NCBI RefSeq assembly: GCF_028745505.1 | Contig: NZ_JAQZZL010000002.1 | Coordinates: forward strand, 496,001-560,000 | DNA: 64,000 nt | Direction: 5' to 3' | Source: Lentisphaera marina | Lineage (GTDB): Bacteria; Verrucomicrobiota; Lentisphaeria; Lentisphaerales; Lentisphaeraceae | Part shown: piece by piece, positions 39,088 through 46,915 of the stretch | Layout: each line of letters opens with the position of its first letter | How positions within the stretch are numbered: the first letter of the stretch is position 1 | The notes under the pieces: generated by a model | The model's input: the letters and a program-made list of their open reading frames with translations, nothing else | Told to the model about the DNA's origin: nothing | Databases searched by the model: none | Translations under genes and position numbers: made by a program

Positions 39088-40304
39088 ATGTCAAGCAGTC
39101 TACATCAACATACACACGGAATTATTGGATACGAGCACAAGCGCTTTGAATACAAAGGCAATGAACTGATTATTCATATATGTCGAAAAAAAAGACCTTT
39201 AACTGTTCCAAATGCAACAGTGCCGATGTGACCGCAACTGCCACAGGTATTCGTTTTATAAAATCATTACCCGTGGGCACAAAAAAGACTTTGTTTTGTG
39301 TACAAATGCATAGAGTCCGTTGTCATGATTGTGATTCATATTTAATGGAGAAGCTTTCGTTCATTTCAAGTTCTAAAAGTAGAATCACAAAAGTATTAGA
39401 AAGGCATATCATAGAGCTACGAGCGCACATGTGTATTCAAAGTTTAGCTAAATATTTCAAGCTAAATTGGCATACAGTTAAAGCGGTTGAAAAAACATAT
39501 CTGAGTAAGAAATACAGTAAAGTCCCGTTGAAACATATCAGTTCTATTGGTATCGATGAAATCCATATGGGAAAACGAATTGGCGACAAAGGCTATTTGA
39601 CAATTGTCCGAGATCTAAAAAGTGGGGCTACGTTATTTGTAGGCAAAGGAAAAAAGGGGGAGTGCCTAGATGGTTTTATGAAAAAACTAAAATCCAGTAA
39701 AGCGAACATTGAGTTTGTCGCTGTGGATCTAGCTCCATCTTTTACAGCATGGATTAAGGCTAATTTACCTCATTCTATAATTGTTTATGATCACTTTCAT
39801 GTCATCAAACTTATGAATGAGAGGCTGAATAAAGTTCGAAGAAGAATTTCCAGAGAACTGGAAGATGAAGACAGGGGTGAAATCAAAGGCCTGAGATGGA
39901 AGTTTAACAGAAATAATGAAGACCTTGAAGAAACCGCTCAAGCTGAAATAAAACAATGTTGCAGCTTGTTTTCAGAGCTGGGTATTACATACGCTTTAAA
40001 AGAAGCGTTGAGAAGGATTTATCGTATCAAAGATTTGGTTTTCGTTGAAAATGCATTGCAATATTGGTGTGAAAAAGCTGACTGCAGTGAAGTTCCTGAA
40101 CTAATTTCTATGGCAAAAACAATCCGCAAGCATGCCACGGGGATTTTAGCTTTTTGGAAAACAAAAATAACGTCGGCCATTATGGAAGGATTTAATAATA
40201 AAATCGGCTGGTTAACAAGGCAGGCATATGGTTACCGAGATGAAGAATATCTCATACTCAAAATATTTGATTTGCCTAATCTAAAAACTCGGCAGATTTT
40301 GTGA
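39088..40304 (+). CDS. ISL3-family transposase, probably made by -1 frameshifting
   Basis: The DDE transposase is split in two frames. The first frame starts at ATG 39088 behind a strong AAGGAG, encodes GYEHKRFEYKGNELIIHI and ends at TGA 39229-39231 (47 residues). The second frame is open to 40304 and carries the zinc-finger cysteines (CSKCNS, CHDC), a helix-turn-helix region near its residues 75-110, and the catalytic acids, including IGIDEIHMGK and VAVDLAPSF, with a C-terminal EGFNNKIGWLTRQAYGYRD. The frames overlap at eight consecutive A (39186-39193) followed by G, a classic slippery sequence. A -1 shift there gives one protein of about 405 residues, the usual ISL3 length. The second frame has an internal ATG at 39180 but no ribosome binding site. 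A sequencing or mutational indel is the alternative. Confidence 0.85.
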
Positions 40305-40330
40305 ACTTTTACAGATAAGTGCGAAGAGGC
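40305..40330 (-). repeat. Right terminal inverted repeat of the ISL3-family element
   Basis: On the minus strand it begins GCCTCTTCG and contains ATCTGTAAAA; it starts immediately after the transposase stop codon. Confidence 0.8.
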
Positions 40331-40338
40331 ATTTTTAT
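40331..40338 (+). repeat. 8-bp target site duplication, right copy
   Basis: ATTTTTAT, identical to 38869-38876. Confidence 0.85.
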
Positions 40339-40365
40339 ATTATAAAGTAACTAAGGAAGTCTGTT

Positions 40366-41385
40366 ATGCCAAAGGGAAAGTATATTGTAGATACGAATGT
40401 AGATGTGGATGTAGAATTAGATGGATACGACTCATCTGCCATTACCGTAGAAGTAGATGGTTACAATAGTAACATTGATGGTTCTCTAGGGAAAGACAGT
40501 TTAAAGGTAGAGGGGGGTTCTTTCCAGGGGCAAGTAGATTTAGGCGAAGATAAAAATTCAGTCACAATCGAAGGTCAAGGCGCTGATTTCACATTAGATA
40601 CAGGTGCCGAAGCAGATAAGCTAACTGTAAAGAGTACTGCGGTTAATACGGAAGTAGACGCTAATCTTGGTGGAGGTTCGAACTCGGTGAAAGTTGACGC
40701 CGATACAGTTGATATGGATTTAGTTACAGGTGGTGATGCTGATAAGTTGAGTGTTAAAGGGTCGTCATTTAGTGGGGATATTGATTTAGGAGGTGGAAAG
40801 AATAAAATCGATATCAAGGGTGACCTGTCTAGTGCTTCATTGACTACGGGTGCTGGAGAGGATAAGGTTAGTATTAAAGGTGATGGCTTCTCAGGTATAA
40901 TTAATACTGGTGCCGGCGATGATAAAATCGATATTAAGGGCGATAATTTTGAAGGTGCTGTGGATGCTGGTGCTGGAGAAGATAGAATCAGTGTTAAAGG
41001 TGAGTCGTTTGAGGGTGATGTGGATGCCGGGACTGGCGACGACAGAGTTGATGTCAAAGGTACAGATTTTACTGGTGACGTGACAGGTGGTGACGGCGCT
41101 GATGAGATAAATGTTAAAGGCAAATTCTTTAACGGTACAGTAGATGGTGGAGCAGGCGAAGATATTATAAATGTTTCCAGTAAAATTGTAGATGGTGGTA
41201 CAATTGGTGCGAGTGGTTCAGTAACCGGTGGGGCAGGTGATGACACGATTACAGTGAAATCAAAATTCTCGACTATAGAGGTAGTAGGGGGTATTGGTAA
41301 TGATACTATTATTATCAAAGGAAGAGAATTTTCTGGTTCAATTGATGCATCTGAAGGTGATGATATAGTTAATATTGACAAATAA
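40366..41385 (+). CDS. Repeat-rich acidic protein, 5' part of an interrupted gene
   Basis: A 339-residue, glycine- and aspartate-rich protein. From about residue 90 it consists of near-regular 20-residue repeats of the form FxGxVDxGxGDDxIxVKGxx, best seen at 180-280. Each repeat contains one RTX-like GxGDDxI turn. There is no signal peptide, no cysteine and no membrane segment. It lacks the C-terminal domain found in its two paralogues at 46916 and 62045; a matching 3' part lies at about 41996-42454 behind an insertion. The present stop at 41383-41385 is therefore probably created by that insertion. AAGGAAG precedes the ATG. The function is unknown; a secreted beta-solenoid is likely. Confidence 0.75.
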   Translation: MPKGKYIVDTNVDVDVELDGYDSSAITVEVDGYNSNIDGSLGKDSLKVEGGSFQGQVDLGEDKNSVTIEGQGADFTLDTGAEADKLTVKSTAVNTEVDANLGGGSNSVKVDADTVDMDLVTGGDADKLSVKGSSFSGDIDLGGGKNKIDIKGDLSSASLTTGAGEDKVSIKGDGFSGIINTGAGDDKIDIKGDNFEGAVDAGAGEDRISVKGESFEGDVDAGTGDDRVDVKGTDFTGDVTGGDGADEINVKGKFFNGTVDGGAGEDIINVSSKIVDGGTIGASGSVTGGAGDDTITVKSKFSTIEVVGGIGNDTIIIKGREFSGSIDASEGDDIVNIDK

Positions 41386-41435
41386 GGGTCTATACCCTGT
41401 AGGGAACATGCCCGTAAAATTAGTTTAGTCTTAAA

Positions 41436-42011
41436 TTAATTTTCTTCTTGTGGTTCTCCATTATTTTTTATCAAATTGATATATTCTTTCACCAAAGAGT
41501 GAGATAGTCCTGTGGCAGAAGAAACTTTCATAAAGTCCCAGCCTTCTTTTAGGCAGGTAAGTACCCTCTTGAAATCATTTGTGTATCTAGTTACAGCAGC
41601 TACCGAGTGATTTGTTTCCCGAGCTGTCTGCTCAATGGACTTTCCTTCTTGATAATGTTTCACACAAATGATTCTTTTGTGCGTCAATGTTGGTCCGAGA
41701 TCATGGATATTTCCTCTTCGAGGTACAGCAATTTTATGTTCTTTTTCATGCTCTCTAACGTAAGAAGATATGGTCGAAGCGGATACACCAATCATAGCTC
41801 CGACATCAGCGTTTGTGAGAACGCCACCTTGATCATAAGCTTGGTTAAAAAGTCGAACTGTTTTCTTTATATTTCTCTTACGTTTTTTCTCTTTAGCAAT
41901 GAAAGCGTCTATATCTTGCTGATGAACCAGATCTAAGGTGACTGGAACGAGTTCACAACGTTCAAGGCTTTTGCCATAACCTATCTGATGAAACGGGTGG
42001 TGATTTTGCCA
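41436..42011 (-). pseudogene. 5'-truncated DUF1670-like helix-turn-helix protein
   Basis: The minus-strand frame is open from 42011 to the stop at 41436. It reads GYGKSLERCELVPVTL, then a basic stretch KEKKRKRNIKKTVRL, then NADVGAMIGVSASTISSYV (helix-turn-helix), VPRRGNIHDLGPTLTHK and a C-terminal region with two more helix-turn-helix-like parts (SIEQTARETNHSVAAVTRY, VSSATGLSHSLVKEYI). This pattern resembles proteins annotated as DUF1670; the family name is from memory. The first ATG is at 41795 but the family-like sequence runs well upstream to about 42000 with no start codon, so the 5' end is missing. It sits inside the repeat-protein gene and its truncated end abuts the resumed repeat sequence. 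Confidence 0.6.
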
Positions 42012-42454
42012 TTATTCACGCAGATAGTGATGACGTTGATTTTCATCTCGATATGGGTGATGGTGACGATAAAGTGATTGTCGATCTTGATGATGCTGTT
42101 GCTGCCTTCCAAGGTACAATAGATGGTGGTGATGGATCTGGCGATGTTATTCAGCTTAACTATGATGTGCTTAGTGGTGTAGCAGAGCTTTCTGGCTTCG
42201 AGAAATTTGACCTCGGTAATGGTGGTCTTACAATTGATCTAGATGCAGATGTTATTGGCCAAAGTACTGGCTCAGTTACCATTGATGTTGATGGTGCTAT
42301 TGGATCGACTCTCGATGCTACTGGCTGGACGCAAGTTGGCGGCGCAGGAATTGATGCCGCGACAGAGATCATTACAAATGGTGCTGGTACTGTGACTCTT
42401 GATCTAACAGATGGCGCATGGGATGGTGGTTTCACAACTTACACATTCGCATAG
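41996..42454 (+). pseudogene. 3' part of the interrupted repeat-protein gene
   Basis: The frame is open from 41942 but family-like sequence begins near 42000. It reads DFHLDMGDGDDKVIVDLDD, then SGFEKFDLG, then a terminal domain with GSTLDATGWTQ and the ending TYTFA. The same terminal architecture (GFEnIDLG, then DLTGWT, then YTF) ends the paralogue at 62045. There is no ribosome binding site or start for this piece; ATG 42053 falls inside a repeat. It is the natural continuation of the gene beginning at 40366. Confidence 0.7.
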
Positions 42455-42467
42455 GTCGAAACTAAAT

Positions 42468-42526
42468 AAGAAAGCTAAGCTTTCTTAAATCAATAAGAGC
42501 TCCGTTTACGGGGCTCTTATTGTTTA
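42468..42526. terminator. Double hairpin terminator
   Basis: First hairpin AAGAAAGC/GCTTTCTT (42468-42486, loop TAA). Second hairpin AATAAGAGC-CCG/CGG-GCTCTTATT (42492-42521) followed by TGTTT. It ends the repeat-protein fragment and separates it from the dioxygenase gene. Confidence 0.7.
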
Positions 42527-42580
42527 GATGCAAAAGCTTTATTCCTTGAAACTAGAAACCTGAAACCTAATTTTTAAAAT

Positions 42581-43246
42581 ATGTCTCAAATCATTAAAAA
42601 TATATATACGCAAGAGACTTTTGCTGAAATCGCAAAACTTGCCGATGAATTGAAGTATGTCAGTGGTAAAGTGACTGCTACGGGCAAGGTGAAAGATATA
42701 AAAAATAACTTGCAGGCAGATTTGAATTGCGAACTCGGCAAAAATATTGTTCGTCTTATCAGAGCGCCACTTTATACTAGTCAAAATTTTAATTTAGCGG
42801 CGGCTCCCGCAAAAATTACCGTGCCAATTATTGCACGTTATAGCGAGGGCATGACTTATGGTTTTCATTGCGATGCACCCTTGCTTAATCAAGGGGAGAT
42901 CATTCGTACAGACCTTTCCTGTACAATTTTTCTCAACGATGATTACGAGGGTGGGGAGCTGGAAATTAAAACTGAATTTGGAAATGTAAAAATCAAGGGC
43001 GAAGTGGGCGATGTACTAGTCTATCCATCGGGCACTCTTCACCGCGTTTGCCCTGTTACATCGGGTGTACGTAGAGTGGCAGTTTTATGGATTCAGAGTC
43101 GAATCCGCGACTTGAGTCAGAGAAATATTATTCAAGACCTCTCTAGAGCAATTTTACAGATGGATAACGATAATGATGAAAATGGTGCTTACGCGCTAGT
43201 GAAAAAATCATACGATAACCTTGTACGTAAATGGACCGATATTTAA
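42581..43246 (+). CDS. 2-oxoglutarate/Fe(II)-dependent dioxygenase (prolyl-4-hydroxylase-like)
   Basis: A 221-residue double-stranded beta-helix oxygenase. The iron ligands are visible as HCD in MTYGFHCDAPLL (near residue 98) and the histidine of SGTLHRVCPVTSG (near 153); the 2-oxoglutarate-binding arginine follows in GVRRVAVLW. SCTIFLNDDYEGGELEI is typical of the PKHD-type hydroxylases such as PiuC. The next gene, an ATP-grasp protein, starts within its stop codon. Its place among repeat-protein genes makes hydroxylation of Asp, Asn or Pro in those proteins an attractive idea, but this is inference. Ribosome binding site is weak. Confidence 0.85.
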   Translation: MSQIIKNIYTQETFAEIAKLADELKYVSGKVTATGKVKDIKNNLQADLNCELGKNIVRLIRAPLYTSQNFNLAAAPAKITVPIIARYSEGMTYGFHCDAPLLNQGEIIRTDLSCTIFLNDDYEGGELEIKTEFGNVKIKGEVGDVLVYPSGTLHRVCPVTSGVRRVAVLWIQSRIRDLSQRNIIQDLSRAILQMDNDNDENGAYALVKKSYDNLVRKWTDI

Positions 43247-44262
43247 TGATTAATAAAGTAGGTCCACGTGTACTTTTTATTTCAGGTATAAATGATAGTG
43301 GCAAGGTGAAAGTGAACTCTGTCGCAAGAGATGGTTGTACACTTAATTATCAAGTAGAGGGTAGTTGTGGTGTGTATAGTTTACTTGAATCCCCTGATTT
43401 TGAGAAGTTGAGATTATTTCTTGATACTAGCTTAAGTCAGCAATTCGAATCTCGTTTTGCGAAGGTTTCGCTAATTTTTAATCAAATTGCCAATGAGGAA
43501 ACTCATAAAATTAGCTTGCGAAAGCTTGTGAAGTTACAGGAGCTTAAGGGTCTAGCTTGTATTAATAAGCCTCAATCAGTGCTTATCAATACGCGTGAGC
43601 ATGTCGCGTCTGTTCTTACTGGTTTGTCAGGCTTAATCATTCCTAGGGTCACACGTGTAGCTTTTAATTCACGTATTCAATTGGATGGAGCCATTAAGGA
43701 TTCAGCTATAACTTTTCCGCTAATTCTACGTCCTGTAGGTATTCACTATAATGAAGATATGATCTTGCTAAAAGATGCGGAAGAACTTGATCAAGTACCT
43801 TTAACTTTTTACGATGGCAGCGATTACCATCTTATCGAATTTATAGAGACTCGTTCAGAAGAGGGTTTCTATGAAAAAATACGCCTCATTGTTATTGATG
43901 GAGAGGTTTATATTAAACACGTATATTTCTCTAGCACCTGGTGCACAGGAGAGGGGACAAAAGAAGCTGTGTATTTACGGCCAGAATTACAGCAGAAAGA
44001 GCAGGGGATAATTGAGTCTTTTGAGGCTGAGGTCAAGCCCAAAATTAGTGAGAGGATCAGAGAAATATCGACTAGGCTAGGCTTAGATGTTTTTGGCATA
44101 GATTGTTATCTCTACCCAGACGGAGGCCTCTTGTTGTTTGAGGCAAATGCTTGTATGAATATACTCGCGGAAGAACTTGGGCAGGAGCACGTTTGTTTAA
44201 AGCATTTGGAGCTGATAAAAGCTGCTTTACTTCGCTTGATCCAAGAGCGGCTAGAGAAGTAG
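43246..44262 (+). CDS. ATP-grasp domain protein (RimK-like)
   Basis: A 338-residue protein from the ATG at 43246, which overlaps the dioxygenase stop (TAATG). The C-terminal two thirds show the ATP-grasp order: FPLILRPVGIH near 170, YHLIEFI near 200, EKIRLIVIDGEVYIKH near 218, and the metal-binding DVFGIDCYLYPDGGLLLFEAN (short motif FEANACMN near 305). The first 110 residues are an alpha/beta part typical of ATP-grasp N-terminal domains. Such enzymes ligate an amino acid or small acid to a carboxylate, often on a peptide or protein. Coupling to the dioxygenase suggests a joint modification. The substrate is unknown. Confidence 0.78.
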   Translation: MINKVGPRVLFISGINDSGKVKVNSVARDGCTLNYQVEGSCGVYSLLESPDFEKLRLFLDTSLSQQFESRFAKVSLIFNQIANEETHKISLRKLVKLQELKGLACINKPQSVLINTREHVASVLTGLSGLIIPRVTRVAFNSRIQLDGAIKDSAITFPLILRPVGIHYNEDMILLKDAEELDQVPLTFYDGSDYHLIEFIETRSEEGFYEKIRLIVIDGEVYIKHVYFSSTWCTGEGTKEAVYLRPELQQKEQGIIESFEAEVKPKISERIREISTRLGLDVFGIDCYLYPDGGLLLFEANACMNILAEELGQEHVCLKHLELIKAALLRLIQERLEK

Positions 44263-44415
44263 AAATCACAAGTGGATAATTTATAAGTGCCAAATAAAGC
44301 GAGTCTTTTACTCGACTAGTTCCGGTAATTTGCGTGCATCGCAAAAATACACAGCCTAAAAGTAAGCTTTGGAACTATAATGTTATCCTTAGTTACTAGG
44401 CTTCCAATTTGACTA

Positions 44416-44464
44416 TTACGCGTAAAGTTAGCGGACTCAGTCCTAGCTTGTGCTTTACGTGTAA
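44416..44464. terminator. Hairpin between convergent genes
   Basis: TTACGCGTAAAG (44416-44427) pairs with CTTTACGTGTAA (44453-44464), one mismatch, around a 25-base loop. It could stop transcription of the ATP-grasp gene from the left or the TIGR03032-like gene from the right, though neither side has a strong T run. Confidence 0.35.
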
Positions 44465-44494
44465 TTAGTTTTGTGTCAAAGTAAAAATTATTCT

Positions 44495-45379
44495 TCAAAG
44501 CCGTCTATTATTAATAGTGATAGCTCTGTGAACCTCGCCTTCATGGGTGCCGATAACATAAGGTGCGCTACGATTGGGGAGTGCGACGACGTCGTAGAGT
44601 TCTGAAATTAATCCACCTATATTGAGTCGGTGAGGCAAGGAGCCATCTCTAAGGTCGATCACTTGAAGACCGCAACGTGCTTGTACTATATGTTCTTTTA
44701 ATTTATCATCAAGATCCAAGCCCGTAAAGAGTTTATTGTGGCGTGGCTCTGATAATCCAGCCACAGCAAAGTCGCCAACAAAAGTAAGACCCCTAAGGTA
44801 TCCAGGGCAAAAGCAGAGGGCAACAAATTCTTTTTTCTCGAAATTTACATAGCCAAATTCACCAGTGCCTGAATTGTGAAGGTAAAGCGTATCTCTGTAC
44901 CAACGTGGGGAATGAGGCATAGATAGGCCTGTGCAAACAACTTCGTTTGTATCTATGTCAATAACCATGCCGCCGTTTCGGCGATGTTCGCGCCAGCCAT
45001 CATTAATATCAGTATCACTTATACAGGTGACGTATTTAGGTTTGCCATCGCGCATTGCGAGTCCATTTAAGTGGCAACGATCTTCTGGAACTAGACGTGA
45101 TATAAAAGGTGGTTTCCATAGTGGTTTAAAGCTGTCGCCTTCACTAAGTGTTGCTAAACATCCATAAAGACAGTTGATAAAGTAGAGTTGTCCATCATCA
45201 CCGAGGTGCATGTCATGAATATCTAAATCACCTGTAGTCCAGCTTTGGCTGGGGCGATAGATGGCGTCGAAACCATCCTTCGTTATTTTGTTTTTAGCAA
45301 GAATGTCATCTAGCCGCCAAATCTGCCATAGTGAACTCAAATAAAGTGAATCTTGTTTTTTATTTGCACATAAGCCCAT
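44495..45379 (-). CDS. TIGR03032/DUF4915-like protein, probably lacking its 5' end
   Basis: A beta-propeller-like protein with the pattern of the TIGR03032 (DUF4915) family: LWQIWRLDD, then HDMHLG, CHLNGLAM, SPRWYRDTLYLHNSGTGEFG, CFCPGYLRGLTFVGDFAVAGLS, ARCGLQVIDLRDG and ELYDVVALP. From ATG 45379 it is 294 residues. The same frame stays open to 45556 and the extra 59 codons read like the family's N-terminus (SFAFTTYQGARLFTVG), but they contain no start codon. The gene therefore seems to have lost its first codons at about 45540. Function of the family is unknown. It is convergent with the ATP-grasp gene. Confidence 0.7.
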   Translation of the reverse strand: MGLCANKKQDSLYLSSLWQIWRLDDILAKNKITKDGFDAIYRPSQSWTTGDLDIHDMHLGDDGQLYFINCLYGCLATLSEGDSFKPLWKPPFISRLVPEDRCHLNGLAMRDGKPKYVTCISDTDINDGWREHRRNGGMVIDIDTNEVVCTGLSMPHSPRWYRDTLYLHNSGTGEFGYVNFEKKEFVALCFCPGYLRGLTFVGDFAVAGLSEPRHNKLFTGLDLDDKLKEHIVQARCGLQVIDLRDGSLPHRLNIGGLISELYDVVALPNRSAPYVIGTHEGEVHRAITINNRRL

Positions 45380-45527
45380 GACTCTACTAAAAAAGCGATG
45401 AATAACTTTTAATCGACCATTTTCGCCAGTTCCGACAGTGAAGAGGCGAGCGCCTTGATATGTTGTGAATGCAAAACTGACTTTGTGTTCTTTGAGCCAA
45501 GCAGGGAATTGGCGGGAAGCATCAATG

Positions 45528-45902
45528 CTAAGTTTTGATGTCGAAAAACGTTCTAATCAAGCCTTGATAGTTGTAGTGAAAGACGATCTAGTAGTTGGTT
45601 TGTCAACAGTATACATGAGCAAGTATAAAGGCGAGCTATATCATATATTTCGGATGTTTATTCAGCCGTCTGACAGAGGATGGCATTTAGCGCACACAGT
45701 ATTTACGATGACGTGTAATTTTCTCAAAAAAATATCTCCAAATACCAAGGCTCGAGGGATATTGATTACTACGGAAAATGTAAAACTCAAAGAAGAAGGT
45801 ATGCATAAATACCTTAAACGTAATAATTGTAAATTACTAGGAAAGAATAAGGCTAATGAAGAAGTCTGGGTTTATCTTTTTTCGGGAAAACAAGCTAATT
45901 AA
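45528..45902 (+). CDS. GNAT-like acetyltransferase fragment or small protein
   Basis: A 124-residue protein from ATG 45528 (GTG 45465 is also possible but runs opposite to the TIGR03032-like coding frame). It has LIVVVKDDLVVGLSTVY followed by IFRMFIQPSDRGWHLAHTVF, which fits strands 3-4 and motif A (Q/RxxGxx) of the GNAT fold, and a final strand pair. The N-terminal part expected of a complete GNAT domain is missing, so it may be truncated at the same junction as its head-to-head neighbour. No clear ribosome binding site. Substrate unknown. Confidence 0.5.
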   Translation, partial: LSFDVEKRSNQALIVVVKDDLVVGLSTVYMSKYKGELYHIFRMFIQPSDRGWHLAHTVFTMTCNFLKKISPNTKARGILITTENVKLKEEGMHKYLKRNNCKLLGKNKANEEVWVYLFSGKQAN

Positions 45903-46844
45903 TTATACCTTTTACACTTATCTCAGTTAGCACTACGACCCTTGTTTACATATTAAAGTACTTGGCCCACAATATGTTTGTATCCACTGCTTGTCTTGGT
46001 AGGGAATATTAGTAGCTTTATTGTTCTTTTATATCTTTATTTAATGAATCGAGGGGGGTTGTCTGAGCGATAGATTAAGTCGACTTATTCACAATAATTT
46101 TACCTTCGGCTTGTGCTGTGGACTATCACCCTTGCCTTCAGTTCGGGTGTCCAAGTCACTGCGCCCAAGATCATGATAATCTGATCGTTATGTAGATGTG
46201 AAAACTCCTTCAATTTCTTGTTTGTACACCTCCTAAGGTTGTTTTAGGCCTGGGGGGGGTGCGAGTGGTTTATGTATGCAGTATTATAGTTGTGTATACT
46301 GTTGAGATGATACGTTCCAACTTTTACTCAGTTTGTTTTAAGTCTTTCGTAAAAAGACTTCTATCCTTAAGCATAACTACAAGTGAAATGTAGATTTGCC
46401 CTCGTATGAGTTACATTAGTGTCATGTGCTGTTTTTTGTGTGCTTAAAACACATTGTATAAAATGTGTGTTTTCTGGGTTTGTGTGAAGCTGATAATTGT
46501 AAGTTATCTGGCAATCATAAGTATTGCTAATATCTAGTCAAACGGTTTTTTTGTTTCTGTAGGGGAATGACCATAAAAAATGGTAAAAACCACTGTTTTA
46601 AACTCTCTTGAGTCTTCATATTTATATATTTATACATATTAGTATATGAAATGATGTGTATTTAAACGACTATTTTAAACTCAAACCGAGGTTTGTTTTA
46701 AATAAGAAACAGGTGTTATAAACAAAAGCCGAAATATGTATTAAATTTAGGTTAATTGATAATCCACTGCATGTTTTTGATGAAGAAAGTAATTAATTAG
46801 CAAGAAATACCGACTTTTTTATCCTAGTGGCTTTGGTAAAAGAA
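45903..46844. other. Long AT-rich leader upstream of the giant gene, no gene seen
   Basis: About 940 bases without a convincing gene. It contains a G8 run at 46252-46259, a hairpin-forming AACACATT/AATGTGT dyad near 46446-46473 and a short palindrome CAAACC-GA-GGTTTG at 46682-46695. It ends at the candidate promoter of the giant gene. An AT-rich, dyad-containing leader is what one would expect before a tightly regulated surface-protein operon, but no specific regulator site is recognised. Confidence 0.4.
46682..46695. promoter_or_regulatory. Short palindrome upstream of the giant gene
   Basis: CAAACC-GA-GGTTTG, a perfect 6-bp inverted repeat, about 150 bases upstream of the candidate promoter. 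It could be an operator; no family is assigned. Confidence 0.3.
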
Positions 46845-46872
46845 TTGACAAGGGTTTCTAGCTTAGTAATTT
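46845..46872 (+). promoter_or_regulatory. Putative promoter of the giant-protein operon
   Basis: A perfect TTGACA (46845-46850) followed after 16 bases by TAATTT (46867-46872), 44 bases before the start codon. A better -10 (TATAAT at 46881-46886) exists but has no -35 at the right distance. Confidence 0.4.
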
Positions 46873-46915
46873 AATGTGTTTATAATAATTTAAATTAACT
46901 CAGGAATCCTGGCAC

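Larger units (their letters stand above)
38877..40330 (+). mobile_element. Intact ISL3-family insertion sequence, 1454 bp
   Basis: The element is delimited by imperfect inverted repeats (38877-38902 and 40305-40330, 19 of 26 matching, sharing CTTCG and ATCTGTAAAA) and a perfect 8-bp duplication ATTTTTAT on both sides. It carries one transposase gene in two overlapping frames (39088-40304). The perfect duplication suggests a recent insertion. It lies 36 bases upstream of the repeat-protein gene at 40366, separating that gene from its former upstream region. Confidence 0.9.

Noticed and set aside
38922..39169. Two short plus-strand frames at the left end of the ISL3-family element
   Set aside because: They lack ribosome binding sites and overlap the inverted repeat side and the real transposase start at 39088.
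46100..46174. A 24-codon minus-strand frame (starting MILGAVTWTP) in the long leader
   Set aside because: Too short and without a ribosome binding site; no recognised family. It could be part of an old element but cannot be supported.
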